Positions 52,805 to 62,491 are shown, numbered from the stretch's first letter. The stretch is DNA of 64,000 bases from Spirochaetota bacterium (GCA_029562645.1 JAKQUI010000001.1:62001-126000), one strand, 5' to 3'. Notes: a model not told the origin generated them from the sequence alone. Made by a program: numbers and translations.

Positions 52805-54489
52805 ACCCGCGGCGCCATCACTCGGACTTCCTGGTGATCGGCTCCGGCATCGCCGGACTCGCCTTTGCCATCAAGGCCGCCGCGCTGGGCAGCGTCAATA
52901 TCGTCACGAAGAAGAAGGACTCCGACTCCAATACGAACTATGCGCAAGGGGGGATCGCCTCGGTCCTGTCGCCCGAGGACTCGATCGACGAGCATATCGC
53001 CGACACCCTGAAGGCCGGCGCGGGCCTGTGCAATGCCGCGGCCGTGGAGATCCTGGTGCGAAACGGCCCCGAGCGCATCGCCGAGCTCATGGAATGGGGG
53101 ACGCGCTTCTCCACCCGCATCGACCGCGAGGGAACGCGCGCCCTCGACCTGGGACGCGAGGGCGGCCACTCGCATAACCGCATCGCGCACGCCAAGGACC
53201 TCACCGGCCAGGAGATCGAGCGGGCGCTCATCAACAAGATATCGACCATGCGCAACATCGCCGTCTTCGAAGACCACACGGCGGTGGACCTCCTCACCGA
53301 ACACCAGCTGCGCCTGGGTTCCGCCGGCGAATCATCCGGGCCGGCGGTCGACCCCATCACCTGTTACGGCGCCTATATTCTCGAAAACGAGACCGGGACC
53401 GTGCACATCTTCACCGCGCGCTGCACGCTGCTGGCCTCCGGCGGCGCCGGCCAGGTGTACCTGCACACCTCGAATCCCGACATCGCGACGGGCGACGGCA
53501 TCGCGATGGCCTATCGCGCTGGCGCCTTCATCGCCGACATGGAGTTCATACAGTTCCACCCGACCACGCTCCATCAGGACCGGCTCGAGGGGCGGTCGTT
53601 TCTCATCAGCGAAGCGGTCCGGGGAGAGGGCGCCCTCCTGTTCAACTCGCGGGGAGAGCGCTTCATGGAGGGCGAGCACGAGCTCAAGGAGCTTGCGCCG
53701 CGGGACATCGTCGCGCGCGCCATCGACCGCGAGCTCAAGCGCCTGGGAGACCGGTGCGTCTATCTCGATATCACCGCGAAGGGAGAGGACTTTCTCCGCC
53801 ACCGCTTTCCCCTCATCTACGAAAATTGCCTGAAGGCCGGGTACGATATGGCGCGAGAGCGCATTCCCGTGGTGCCCGCCGCGCATTACCTGTGCGGCGG
53901 GATCGTGAGCGACACCTTCGGGCGCACCGCGATCCGCAACCTGTTCGTCTCGGGCGAATCGGCCTGCACCGGCGTCCACGGCGCGAACCGCCTGGCCAGC
54001 AACTCCCTCCTCGAGGGCGTGGTCTTCTCGCACCGCGCCTTCCTCCACCTTGCGGACACCTGGCACGGGCGCGTCGACGCCCCGACGCCGGAATTCCCGC
54101 ACTGGAACAAGGAGGGCACCTTCGACCTCGAGGAGTGGATCCTCATCCAGCACAACGTGGAGGACGTGAAACGCCTCATGTGGGACTACGTGGGGATTGT
54201 GCGCTCGGACCTGCGCCTCCAACGGGCCTACCGGCGCATCATCCTCATCAAGGAGGAGATCCTCGACTATTACCGGCGCAGCACCATCTCGCCGCGCCTC
54301 ATCGAGCTCAGGAACCTCGCGACCATCGCCAAGCTCATCATTCAGAGCGCGCTCGCGCGAAAGGAAAGCCGCGGACTTCACTACAATACCAGCTATCCGT
54401 TCGGCTCCGAGCAGCAGCGCAAAAACGTGGTTTTGCGCGCCGGGCAACCGCCGTCGATGACCGCGATCGACACCCTCCCCGTCGCCTGA
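52801..54489 (+). CDS. nadB: L-aspartate oxidase
   Basis: First step of de novo NAD synthesis: FAD-dependent oxidation of aspartate to iminoaspartate. The 562-residue flavoprotein has FAD motif VIGSGIAGLAFAIKAA (near 12-27), NTNYAQGGIASVL, the active-site segment MEFIQFHPTTLH, the catalytic Arg region in APRDIVARAI, and CTGVHGANRLASNSLLEGVVF. A C-terminal helical domain completes it. nadA and nadC are not adjacent. An unusual short ORF overlaps its start codon. Confidence 0.96.
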   Translation: MNPRRHHSDFLVIGSGIAGLAFAIKAAALGSVNIVTKKKDSDSNTNYAQGGIASVLSPEDSIDEHIADTLKAGAGLCNAAAVEILVRNGPERIAELMEWGTRFSTRIDREGTRALDLGREGGHSHNRIAHAKDLTGQEIERALINKISTMRNIAVFEDHTAVDLLTEHQLRLGSAGESSGPAVDPITCYGAYILENETGTVHIFTARCTLLASGGAGQVYLHTSNPDIATGDGIAMAYRAGAFIADMEFIQFHPTTLHQDRLEGRSFLISEAVRGEGALLFNSRGERFMEGEHELKELAPRDIVARAIDRELKRLGDRCVYLDITAKGEDFLRHRFPLIYENCLKAGYDMARERIPVVPAAHYLCGGIVSDTFGRTAIRNLFVSGESACTGVHGANRLASNSLLEGVVFSHRAFLHLADTWHGRVDAPTPEFPHWNKEGTFDLEEWILIQHNVEDVKRLMWDYVGIVRSDLRLQRAYRRIILIKEEILDYYRRSTISPRLIELRNLATIAKLIIQSALARKESRGLHYNTSYPFGSEQQRKNVVLRAGQPPSMTAIDTLPVA

Positions 54490-54575
54490 TCCGCGTAAAA
54501 AAGTACTTGAAAATACCCGACCCGCCGGGTATCCTTATTTCGGTTCGCCATTGACAGCGACGGGACAGACCGGGG

Positions 54576-54848
54576 ATGCCGAAGGAACTCATACTGAGCG
54601 GACGGGTGCAGGGGGTCTTCTGCCGAGATTATTGCCGGCAGAACGCCCGGCGGCTGGGCCTGCGCGGCTCGGCCAGCAATCTCGCAAACGGCTCGGTGCG
54701 CGTCCTTCTCGATTGCGACGACGAGCGCGTCGACGAGTACGTACGCGCGCTCAGGGGCAACCCTTTCGGCTTCCGCTTCCACGGGCGCATCAGCGATATC
54801 ACTGTCACCGAATACCGGGGCGGCATGGGCGGCGATTACGTCTTCTGA
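54576..54848 (+). CDS. acyP: Acylphosphatase
   Basis: A 90-residue protein hydrolysing carboxyl phosphates such as acetyl phosphate. The phosphate-binding loop GRVQGVFCRDY keeps the catalytic Arg, and NLANGSVRV supplies the conserved Asn, so it should be active. The loop has Phe-Cys where most members have Gly-Phe or Phe-Phe. Cysteines at FCRDYCRQN are unusual. It ends 23 bp before the following lipoprotein gene and may share its transcript. Confidence 0.93.
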   Translation: MPKELILSGRVQGVFCRDYCRQNARRLGLRGSASNLANGSVRVLLDCDDERVDEYVRALRGNPFGFRFHGRISDITVTEYRGGMGGDYVF

Positions 54849-54871
54849 GTCGGACCGCACAGGAGGAAAAC

Positions 54872-55747
54872 ATGAGAATCAGGGCACTTGGCATCATCAT
54901 CCTCACGACTGTCGCGCTGGCGTCGTGCATCAGCATCGATTTCGTGAAAACCGGCAAGACCTACACGGCGCTCAAGCCCAACGCGGACGTGATCGTGTTC
55001 CACCGGTCGGCGCCGACGGAGCGCTACGAGGAGATCGGCATTCTGCGCATCGACGGCGGGTCCCTGTCGAAGCGCATCGAGGTGGCCAAAAAGGTGGCGC
55101 GCCAAAACGGCGGCAACGGGCTGGTGCCGCGCGGATCCGGCTCCGACGCGCTGCGGTCGGTCGACTCGAAGATCTTCGAGCACGAATCGAAGGTCGCCGA
55201 CGCCAAGGGTTCCGAGCGCACCCAGGTGTTCATGGTGATCCGCATCACCGACCCCGAGGCCGAGCGCCGCGCCAAAGAGGCGGAGGCCAAGGGCCCGGAG
55301 GGCTCCCCGGACAAGGACTCGTCGAAATTCACGCAACGCGACCCCGACAAGTACTATCGCGAGGGGACGGACGGTCCCAACGAACCGGGACGGTCGCCGG
55401 AGCGCGATCCCGGAAAGCTCCCGCGCGCGACCTATCGCCAGCTCATCGAGAACATCGACACCATGAAGGGGCAGCGTTTCGCCGGGGCCCTGGTGCCGGA
55501 GAAGTTCTACAAAATTCCCCGCACGCTCCGTTCCTCGGCCGGTCCCGATTCCAAGCTGCTCATGATGCGCACGACGCAGCGGCGTCAGCAGGTGCTCGTC
55601 ATCGTCCCCGCCGACAAGGCCGCCGGGTTCAAGGAAAGCATCGGTTCGCGATCGCGCGTCACGATCGTCTACACGCCCGTCGACGTGCACCGCTTCGGCG
55701 GAAAGGCCTACCCGGTGCTCAAGCTCGTGGACGACGCGAAGAAGTGA
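54872..55747 (+). CDS. Uncharacterised lipoprotein with charged central linker
   Basis: A 291-residue exported protein. Lipoprotein signal: MRIRALGIIILTTVALASC. The first mature domain (about 30-130) contains ADVIVFHRSAPTERYEEIGILRIDGGS, a pattern I associate with lipoproteins of unknown role. A highly charged, Pro/Gly-rich linker (about 130-190; ERRAKEAEAKGPEG) joins it to a C-terminal beta-rich domain (QRFAGALVPEKFYKIP...VTIVYTPVDVHR). The ATG follows AGGAGG at 5-6 nt. It is convergent with the P-type ATPase gene. Confidence 0.85.
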   Translation: MRIRALGIIILTTVALASCISIDFVKTGKTYTALKPNADVIVFHRSAPTERYEEIGILRIDGGSLSKRIEVAKKVARQNGGNGLVPRGSGSDALRSVDSKIFEHESKVADAKGSERTQVFMVIRITDPEAERRAKEAEAKGPEGSPDKDSSKFTQRDPDKYYREGTDGPNEPGRSPERDPGKLPRATYRQLIENIDTMKGQRFAGALVPEKFYKIPRTLRSSAGPDSKLLMMRTTQRRQQVLVIVPADKAAGFKESIGSRSRVTIVYTPVDVHRFGGKAYPVLKLVDDAKK

Positions 55748-55807
55748 TCATCGAAGGATTGCGCGCGGGCTCCGTGCCGGATACACGGCGCGACGGCCCG
55801 CGCCGCA

Positions 55808-58504
55808 TCAGCCCCGCTCTTTAAAGAACGTTCCCACCCCGAGCCGAAACACCGACGTCGCGACCGACAGTCCACCGATCACCAGCCAGAGGGCGGGATC
55901 GCGCACGGGCGCCGTTTTAAAGATGATGTTCAGATGCGGCACGTACACGATGGCCGCGATCATCGCCACGGTGAACGCCAGGAACGGATGCAGGATCATG
56001 TTAAAGGAAAACAGCTTCTGGCGAAGCGATCCGTCGCGCAGCATGAACACGTAGATCTGGGGCGAAAGAAGCGTGATCGTGAAGGACGCCGTCCCGGCGA
56101 TCGCGCGGTCGTTCGTGAGATGGTCGACCAGGATATACCCGGCCGAAATGGCGCAGCCGAACACCAGGCCGTCGACGATCATGTGCACCCGGTCGCGCAG
56201 CGCGAAGATCGGGTCCGCGAGGCGCACCGGCGGCTTTTTCATGATGCCGGGCCCCGCCGCATCGGTGCTGATTCCCACCGCGGGGAACGCCTCCATGATC
56301 ACGTTGGTCCACAGGAGCTGGATCGCGAGCAGCGGCGTGGGGAATCCCAGGATGGGATTGAGCAGGAGCCCCGCCACCTTGCCCAGGTTGTTGGTGATGA
56401 GATAGCGCACCAGGCGCCGCAGGTTCTGGTACACGATGCGCCCCTCGCGGATGCCGTTGACGATGGTGGCGAAATCGTCGTCCGTGAGGATCACGTCGGC
56501 CGCCTCCTGGGCCACCTGCGAACCGGCGCGTCCCATCGCGATGCCCACGTCGGCGCGCTTGAGCGCGGGGGCGTCGTTCACCCCGTCCCCGGTCATGGCC
56601 ACCACGTGGCCCTTCTCCTTGAGCTTGTCCACGATCCGCAGCTTGTCCAGCGGCGCCACGCGCGAATACACGTGTATGTTCTCCACCTGGCGCGTAAACT
56701 CCGCCTCGGTCATCGCCTCGAGCTCGCGCCCCTCGACGGCCTGGCTCGCGCCGTCGGCGATGCCCACGCTCTCGGCGATCGACCGGCCCGTCTTCTTGCT
56801 GTCGCCGGTGATCATCACCATGCTGATGTGCGCCTCTTTGGCCTCGCACACGGTGAGCTTCACCTCGTCCTTGGGCGGATCGAAGATGACGGCCGCGCCC
56901 AGGAACACGAATCCGCCGAGACGCGCGCGGTCGATCGTGTCCGTTCCGGACGCCGCGCCCTTGCGCGCGAAGGCGATGAGCCGGTAACCCTTCTCGGAGC
57001 GCCCGGCGAGGTCGTCCAGGATCCGCGCGGCGTCGTGCTTGCCGAGCTTCTCCTCGGCGCCGTCGACGTAGTGCCGGTCGCACAGCGCGACGATCCGCTC
57101 CGGGGCCCCCTTGACGAGGATGGCCCGCTCACCCGCGGGTTCCGCCACCAGCGATGCGGCATACATGAGATCGGAGGAAAAGGGCACGCGGTCGACCACC
57201 TGTGCGGACTCGAACTGGGCGGGACGGAAGCCGGCGATCACTGCCGCCTTGAGCAGCGCCACCTCGGTGGGATCGCCCAACTCCTTCTCGACGGTTCCGT
57301 CGGTCTCCACGATCTGCGCCGTTGACGTCTTGAACGAGGCGAGGAAGATGTCGCGGATAACGCCGGTCTCCCCCTCGGCGATCATGCGGAAGATGTCGCC
57401 GCCGGTGAGAAACCCATCGCCGATATAGTACTCCTTCACCGTCATCACGTGCGCGGTGATGGTCCCGGTCTTGTCGGTGCAGATGAAATCGACGTTCCCC
57501 AGCGTCTCGACGGAGGTGAGGCCCTTGATGATGATGGAGTTCTTCGCCAGGCGCTGGATGGCCAGCGACAGCGCGATGGTGATCGAGGCCGGAAGCCCCT
57601 CGGGAAACACCGCCACCATCACGCTCACCGCCACCAGCACTACCCCGAAGAGGGTCTCGCGGTTGAGGTTGTCGATGCCCGTCACGCGCAGCAGGGTGAT
57701 CGCGACGACCAGCGCCGCGGAGACGAAGGCCAGCCCCACCAGGAACTTGATCTCGGTCTGCAGCTTCCGCTGGAGCGGGGTCTTCTCCTCCTCGAGGGCC
57801 TGCATGCTCCCGGCGATGCGCCCCATCTCCGTGCGCGTGCCGGTCCCCGCGACCAGGGCCCGGCCGGAGCCGTCGAGCACGCGGCTGCCGGCGAAGACCA
57901 TGTTCTCCATCTCGTAGAGCTTCCGGTCCGTCCCGGGGAGCGCCCCTGCGGTCTTGCGGACGGGATCGCTCTCGCCCGTCAGGAAGGCCTCGTCCACGAG
58001 CAGCCCGTGCGATTCGATGATCCGGGCGTCGGCGGGGACGATGTCTCCCGCCTCGATGATGACGATGTCGCCGGGCACGATGAAGCGCGCGGCCACGAGC
58101 TCCGTCGAGCCATTTCGCACAACGCGCGACTGGGGCGCGAGCATCTTCGTGAGCGCCTCCACCGCCTTCTCCGCCTTCCGGTCCTGCGCGATGCCGATGA
58201 CGGTGTTCACCACCACCACGAACATGATCGCGACCGCCTCGATCACGTCGCCGATCACCAGCGAGAAGAGCGCGGCCACCAGGAGGATGAGCGCCATGGG
58301 ATCGGCGAGCGCGTCGAAGACCTTGCGGAGTATCCCCTTTCGTTTCGCGGGCGGGAGCTCGTTGTGGCCGTGCTCGGCCAGGAGCGCCGCCGCGCGCGCG
58401 CCGGTGAGCCCGTCGGGGGAGGAGCCGAGGAGCCGGAGCGCCGCGTCGGCCTCGAGCGTGCTGATGCTGCCGTATCCCGGCAGGGACGTCGTCGTTACCG
58501 CCAT
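55808..58504 (-). CDS. P-type cation-transporting ATPase (calcium-ATPase-like)
   Basis: An 898-residue P2-type ATPase with ten helices. The N-terminal cation-ATPase domain is followed by the actuator TGES loop (FLTGESDPVRK), M4 with VFPEGLPASI, the phosphorylation site ICTDKTGTITAHVM, the nucleotide domain (VKGAPERIV), hinge MTGDGVNDAPALK and the C-terminal M5-M10. M4 fits Ca2+/Mn2+ pumps. However, M5 has NNLGKVAGLL where SERCA-like pumps have NxGEV, and M6 has NVIMEAFPA in place of NLVTDGxPA. Site I is therefore altered and the ion is uncertain. The ATG follows GGAGG. Confidence 0.94.
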   Translation of the reverse strand: MAVTTTSLPGYGSISTLEADAALRLLGSSPDGLTGARAAALLAEHGHNELPPAKRKGILRKVFDALADPMALILLVAALFSLVIGDVIEAVAIMFVVVVNTVIGIAQDRKAEKAVEALTKMLAPQSRVVRNGSTELVAARFIVPGDIVIIEAGDIVPADARIIESHGLLVDEAFLTGESDPVRKTAGALPGTDRKLYEMENMVFAGSRVLDGSGRALVAGTGTRTEMGRIAGSMQALEEEKTPLQRKLQTEIKFLVGLAFVSAALVVAITLLRVTGIDNLNRETLFGVVLVAVSVMVAVFPEGLPASITIALSLAIQRLAKNSIIIKGLTSVETLGNVDFICTDKTGTITAHVMTVKEYYIGDGFLTGGDIFRMIAEGETGVIRDIFLASFKTSTAQIVETDGTVEKELGDPTEVALLKAAVIAGFRPAQFESAQVVDRVPFSSDLMYAASLVAEPAGERAILVKGAPERIVALCDRHYVDGAEEKLGKHDAARILDDLAGRSEKGYRLIAFARKGAASGTDTIDRARLGGFVFLGAAVIFDPPKDEVKLTVCEAKEAHISMVMITGDSKKTGRSIAESVGIADGASQAVEGRELEAMTEAEFTRQVENIHVYSRVAPLDKLRIVDKLKEKGHVVAMTGDGVNDAPALKRADVGIAMGRAGSQVAQEAADVILTDDDFATIVNGIREGRIVYQNLRRLVRYLITNNLGKVAGLLLNPILGFPTPLLAIQLLWTNVIMEAFPAVGISTDAAGPGIMKKPPVRLADPIFALRDRVHMIVDGLVFGCAISAGYILVDHLTNDRAIAGTASFTITLLSPQIYVFMLRDGSLRQKLFSFNMILHPFLAFTVAMIAAIVYVPHLNIIFKTAPVRDPALWLVIGGLSVATSVFRLGVGTFFKERG

Positions 58505-58564
58505 GGGCGCCTCCGGGCGTGTGGAATCATAGTGGCGTGCGCGGGGCTCGCGAGGCCGCGGGGA

Positions 58565-58735
58565 TCACGCAATGCCGTATTTCGCCTTGACCTCGCGCTC
58601 GGCGCGAAGCCAGTCGCTCATCTCGTCGCCCGGCTCGTTGCGGCGGATCCGCTCCTCGAAGACCTCGTAGGCGTGCTGCCGGATCTCACTTAAAAATTCG
58701 TCGAGTTGCGGAACCTGGGTTTTCTTGGGCGGCAT
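58565..58735 (-). CDS. Small DUF2934-like protein
   Basis: A 56-residue soluble protein. IRQHAYEVFEERIRRNEPGDEMSDWLRAEREV matches the short DUF2934 pattern (AYxxxExR...G...DWLxAExE). Its function is unknown; such proteins are often multicopy and small. The ATG at 58735 follows GGAGG at 5 nt. It lies between the orphan metallopeptidase and the P-type ATPase, all on the minus strand with small gaps. Confidence 0.82.
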   Translation of the reverse strand: MPPKKTQVPQLDEFLSEIRQHAYEVFEERIRRNEPGDEMSDWLRAEREVKAKYGIA

Positions 58736-58815
58736 GGCATCCTCCGAGGCATGTGCGATTACGGTGTTCGCGTAACACACGATAGCCCAGAAGGGACTGA
58801 TGGCAATAAAAAAAT

Positions 58816-59427
58816 TCACAAATCCTCACGCGATCCGACCTCCACCGGCCGGGGCACCTTCAGGCGCCGCCCGAGCACCCGCTCGAAACGGCCGTGCAGC
58901 CCGTCGCCGTCGAGCGACAGCATTTCCGCGACGCCGGTGCTGCGGATCCGGTCGAAATAGCCGTCGCACTCCGCCTCGAACCGGCGGTCGAAGCGCCGGC
59001 GCGAATGGCCATGCGCCGCCCGCACGGGGCCCATGCGCCGGATGTCGCCGTTAAAGTCGGGGCTGATATGATAGAGCTCGTGAAAGATCACCCGCAGCTT
59101 ACCGCGCGCGTCGAGGTCAAAAAACCGCGGGAAGTAGAAGTATATCACGTAGAGCATGCGGCGCTCCCCGGCGACCACGCGCGGAATGGCGAAGGAGCGC
59201 CCGCGGAATCGGGCGATCTCGGCGCCGCCCGCGAAGCGAAGCGGCACCAGCTTCCCGTAGCACCCGCCGCCGCCGATCCCCCGATTGGAGGCCACGCAGA
59301 CGAGCACGCGCCCCATGTCGATGTGCGCAAACATCGGGACGCTTGCGCAGATGTCGCGGATGATCGACTCGAGCTCGCCGGTCAGGTCGATCGTCCGCAG
59401 GCGCGCGGGTGCGGGTGCGCCGGCCAT
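58816..59427 (-). CDS. Putative zinc metallopeptidase (HELYH), phage-metallopeptidase-like
   Basis: A 203-residue protein. After a beta-rich first half (VLVCVASNRGIGGGGCYGKLVPLRF...YVIYFYFPRFFDL) comes VIFHELYHISPDFNGDIRRM, an HExxH zinc motif, then HGHSRRRFDRRFEAECDGYF with further candidate ligands. No signal peptide is present. The layout recalls a putative metallopeptidase family named from phages (PF18894, from memory). It starts 4 bp after recN, so it is cotranscribed with a DNA-repair gene; any functional link is inference. Confidence 0.87.
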   Translation of the reverse strand: MAGAPAPARLRTIDLTGELESIIRDICASVPMFAHIDMGRVLVCVASNRGIGGGGCYGKLVPLRFAGGAEIARFRGRSFAIPRVVAGERRMLYVIYFYFPRFFDLDARGKLRVIFHELYHISPDFNGDIRRMGPVRAAHGHSRRRFDRRFEAECDGYFDRIRSTGVAEMLSLDGDGLHGRFERVLGRRLKVPRPVEVGSREDL

Positions 59428-59431
59428 CCGG

Positions 59432-61138
59432 TCAGGCGCCCTCGGCGCGGGAGACCATCTCCTCGGCATGGCGGAGCGAGAGCTCCGTGATCGTCTCCCC
59501 GGCGAGCATCCGGGCCACCTCCCGCACCTTCTCCGAGCGGGTGATGTTCTTGACGATCGTCGTGAAGCGATTTGCGGTCTTTTCCTTTTTCACGATGAAA
59601 TGGCTGTCCGACATCGCGGCGATCTGCGGCAGGTGCGTGATCACCAGCACCTGCCGGTCGCGCGAGAGGGTCTTGAGCTTTTTCCCCACCACCTCGGCGG
59701 TCTTGCCGCCGATGCCGGCGTCCACTTCGTCGAACACAAGGCTCTCCACGATGTCCGAGGCGAGGATCACGTTCTTGAGGGCCAGCATGATGCGCGAGAG
59801 CTCGCCGCCGGAGGCGACGCGCGCGAGCGCCCGCAGGTCCTCGCCCTCGTTGGCCGAGAGAAGGAACTCCACGCGGTCCAGGCCGTGGGGATAGAGCATG
59901 TAGGTCTTGTTGTCGGCCTCGATGATGCCGTCGGGATGGATCTCGCGCTTGATGGAGACGCGGAACACGGTGCCCGCCATCCCCAGGTCGCGGAGCTCCT
60001 TCATCACCAGCTCCTCGAGCCGCTTCGCGGTGTTCTTCCGCCGCTCGGAGAGGTCCAGCGCCGTCTCCTTGGCCTCGCGCACGGCCTCCCGGTACTCGAC
60101 CCGCAGCCGCTCGATCTCCTCCTCGCTCGAGGAAAAGGCCTCGAGCTCGCGCAGGGAGCGCTCGCGGAACTCCAGGATTTCGTCCACCGTCGATCCGTAC
60201 TTCTTCTTGAGCGACGAGATCAGCGCGAGGCGCTCCTCGACCTCGTTCACTCGCTCCGGCGAGAAGTTCACGCTCCGCTCGTATTCCCGCAGCCCCGCCG
60301 CCACGTCCTCCATGGCGTAGAGCGACTGCTTCACGGACTCGAGCGTGTCGGTGATGTTCGCGTCGAAGCCCGCGATGGCGGCCAGGCTCTGCTCCACCTT
60401 CTTGAGCCCGCCCACGATGCCCCCGTCGCCCTTGAGCAGTGCGGTGGCCGTGCTGATCTCGCGGAAGAGCCGCTCGGCGTTGGCGAGCACCGTGGACTCG
60501 GCGCGGAGCTCGTCCTCCTCGCAGGGCGATAGTTTCGCCTGCTCGATCTCCTTGACCGCGAAGGTGAGGTACTCGATGCGGCGGGCCTTCTCGCGCTCGT
60601 CGATCTCGAAGGTGTCCATCTTTTCCTTGATTTCGCCCAGCCGCGCGTGCAGGGCGCGCACGGCGTCCACGAGCGCCCCGTGGCCGGCGAAGGCGTCCAG
60701 AAGCTCGCGGTGCTTCGCGATGCGCACGATGTTCTGGTGCTCGTTCTGCCCGTGGATGTCCACCAGGTAGGCGGCGATCTCGGCCATGCGCGCGACGGGG
60801 ATCTGCGTGGCGTTGGCGAAGCAGCGCCCCTTCCCGTTCGAATTGAGCTCCCGGCGGATCATCAGCACGCCGTCGTCGCAGTCGATGCCCGCCTCGTCGA
60901 GCAGACGGCGCACGTCGGGCAGCCCGGACACGTCGAACTCCCCCTCGAGCACGGCCCGGTCGAACCCGGTGCGGATCATGTCGGTGGTCATCTTCTCGCC
61001 CAGCACGCCCGAGAGCGCGTCGATGAGCACGGACTTTCCCGCGCCGGTCTCGCCGGTGAGGATGTTGAGCCCCGGCCCGAAGGGCAGGCGCAGCTCGTCC
61101 ACCAACACGAAATTTTTTATGCGCAGTTCACGAAGCAT
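59432..61138 (-). CDS. recN: DNA repair protein RecN
   Basis: SMC-like ATPase for double-strand-break repair. Of about 568 residues, the N-terminal Walker A GETGAGKSVLIDAL (about 30-43) and the C-terminal ABC signature VASGGELSRIMLALK with Walker B LVFDEVDAGIGG are intact. A long coiled coil (about 160-360) separates them. The conventional start MLRELRIKNFVLVDEL at 61138 is chosen although its ribosome binding site is poor; an ATG at 61177 overlapping nadK by 13 bp is the alternative. Confidence 0.95.
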   Translation of the reverse strand: MLRELRIKNFVLVDELRLPFGPGLNILTGETGAGKSVLIDALSGVLGEKMTTDMIRTGFDRAVLEGEFDVSGLPDVRRLLDEAGIDCDDGVLMIRRELNSNGKGRCFANATQIPVARMAEIAAYLVDIHGQNEHQNIVRIAKHRELLDAFAGHGALVDAVRALHARLGEIKEKMDTFEIDEREKARRIEYLTFAVKEIEQAKLSPCEEDELRAESTVLANAERLFREISTATALLKGDGGIVGGLKKVEQSLAAIAGFDANITDTLESVKQSLYAMEDVAAGLREYERSVNFSPERVNEVEERLALISSLKKKYGSTVDEILEFRERSLRELEAFSSSEEEIERLRVEYREAVREAKETALDLSERRKNTAKRLEELVMKELRDLGMAGTVFRVSIKREIHPDGIIEADNKTYMLYPHGLDRVEFLLSANEGEDLRALARVASGGELSRIMLALKNVILASDIVESLVFDEVDAGIGGKTAEVVGKKLKTLSRDRQVLVITHLPQIAAMSDSHFIVKKEKTANRFTTIVKNITRSEKVREVARMLAGETITELSLRHAEEMVSRAEGA

Positions 61139-61164
61139 GCGGTGTCGTTCGCGGCCGGCGGCCG

Positions 61165-62028
61165 TCACCTCCCCCATCCAAGCTTTTGCCGGAGTATGTC
61201 ATAATAGCTGAAGTCGGGGTGCGTGACCAGTCGAATTGTTGTATCGGTGCCCCGGAAGTAGACGTCGTCTCCGGCCTCGATTCGAATAGCAACCTGACCG
61301 TCGATTGTCAATAATAAATTTTCGAAGCGCGATTCGATACGCGCGCGCAGGGTGCAGGCCGAGGAAACGATCATGGGGCGCACGGCCAGCACATGCGGAC
61401 AGATGGGATTGATGACGTACACGCTGTCCACCGGCGGCGCGACGATGGGGCCGCCGGCCGAGAGCGAGTAGGCGGTGGAGCCCGTCGTGGTCGCCACGAT
61501 GAGCCCGTCGCCGGAGAACCGGTTCAGAAAATCCCCGTCGATGGCCAGCTCGATGTCGATGGGACGCGAAAAGGCGCCCTTGGATATGACCGCGTCGTTC
61601 ACGAACACCTGCCGCTCCATCATGGCGCCGTTTCTCCAGTGCTCGACCTCGAGGAGCGACCGCTCGGCGATCTCGCCGCGCCCCTCGACGGCGGCGGCAA
61701 GATGCGGGAGCGCCTCGTCGGGCATGAACTCGGTAAGGAATCCGACGCGCCCGCGGTTCACGCCGAAGAGCGCCTTCCCGGTATCGGCGAACAGGCGCGC
61801 GGTGCGGAGGAAGGTCCCGTCGCCGCCGATCGCGACGACCAGCTCCGCGTCGCGGACGAAGCGCGCCATGTCGGTCACGCACCCGGCGAACGGCGTCGCG
61901 GAGAAGATATCGTAGGGCGGTAAAAGCGTCGCCACGCCCCGCTTCCGAAGGAAGTCGATCATGGAGCCCAGGAAGGCGAGCGAGCCGTCGTCGTCGGGGC
62001 GGATATTTGCCGATACGGTGGCGATCAT
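61165..62028 (-). CDS. nadK: NAD kinase
   Basis: Phosphorylates NAD to NADP. The 287-residue protein has VVAIGGDGTFLRTARLF (GGDGT, about 70-74), GVNRGRVGFLTE (usually NLGxLGF; an Arg replaces Leu), the substrate loop TTTGSTAYSLSAGG and NPICPHVLAVRP. It begins 1 nt after the UspA stop codon and runs into recN, so it sits in the middle of a tight minus-strand operon. Confidence 0.96.
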   Translation of the reverse strand: MIATVSANIRPDDDGSLAFLGSMIDFLRKRGVATLLPPYDIFSATPFAGCVTDMARFVRDAELVVAIGGDGTFLRTARLFADTGKALFGVNRGRVGFLTEFMPDEALPHLAAAVEGRGEIAERSLLEVEHWRNGAMMERQVFVNDAVISKGAFSRPIDIELAIDGDFLNRFSGDGLIVATTTGSTAYSLSAGGPIVAPPVDSVYVINPICPHVLAVRPMIVSSACTLRARIESRFENLLLTIDGQVAIRIEAGDDVYFRGTDTTIRLVTHPDFSYYDILRQKLGWGR

Positions 62029-62029
62029 G

Positions 62030-62479
62030 TCAGCGCTTCACGACCAGGCAGGGGACGGGCGACTTGCGCACGACCTTTTCGGAGACCGAGCCCATCAGCA
62101 TCTCGGCGATATTGCTCGCGCCGTGCGAGCCCAGGACAATGAGCGTCGCCTTCTCGCGGCGGGCCACGTCGATGATGGTCTTAAACGGCACCCCGCTCTC
62201 GACGATGCCGCGCACCGTGAAGTCGCGACCCAAGCGCCGGCACACCTCGTCGATGCGCCGCTGCGCGTCCTGCGTGAGGTTATTGAACAGCTCCATCTCG
62301 TATTGTTTGATGGATTCGCCGAACCACGAAACCGTCTCGGCAAACGCCGCATGCCGCAGATCGATCACGTGCACGACGACGATCTCGGCGGTCCCCGCCC
62401 CCTTGAGTTTCCGCAGATAGGGAACGGCGGCCCCGGCGCAGTCCGAGAAATCCGTCGGATACAGCACTCGCTTGAACAC
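62030..62479 (-). CDS. Universal stress protein (UspA family)
   Basis: A 149-residue single-domain protein. The ATP-binding motif of the nucleotide-binding subclass is present: VLGSHGASNIAEMLMGSVSEKVV (G-2x-G-9x-GS). The N-terminus has the usual ILYPTDFS-like strand (RVLYPTDFSDCAGAAVPYL). It sits between a lipoprotein gene and nadK with 1- and 12-bp gaps. Its role is probably adenylate sensing or stress resistance; the partner is unknown. Confidence 0.94.
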   Translation of the reverse strand: MFKRVLYPTDFSDCAGAAVPYLRKLKGAGTAEIVVVHVIDLRHAAFAETVSWFGESIKQYEMELFNNLTQDAQRRIDEVCRRLGRDFTVRGIVESGVPFKTIIDVARREKATLIVLGSHGASNIAEMLMGSVSEKVVRKSPVPCLVVKR

Positions 62480-62491
62480 GGACCCTCCGCC

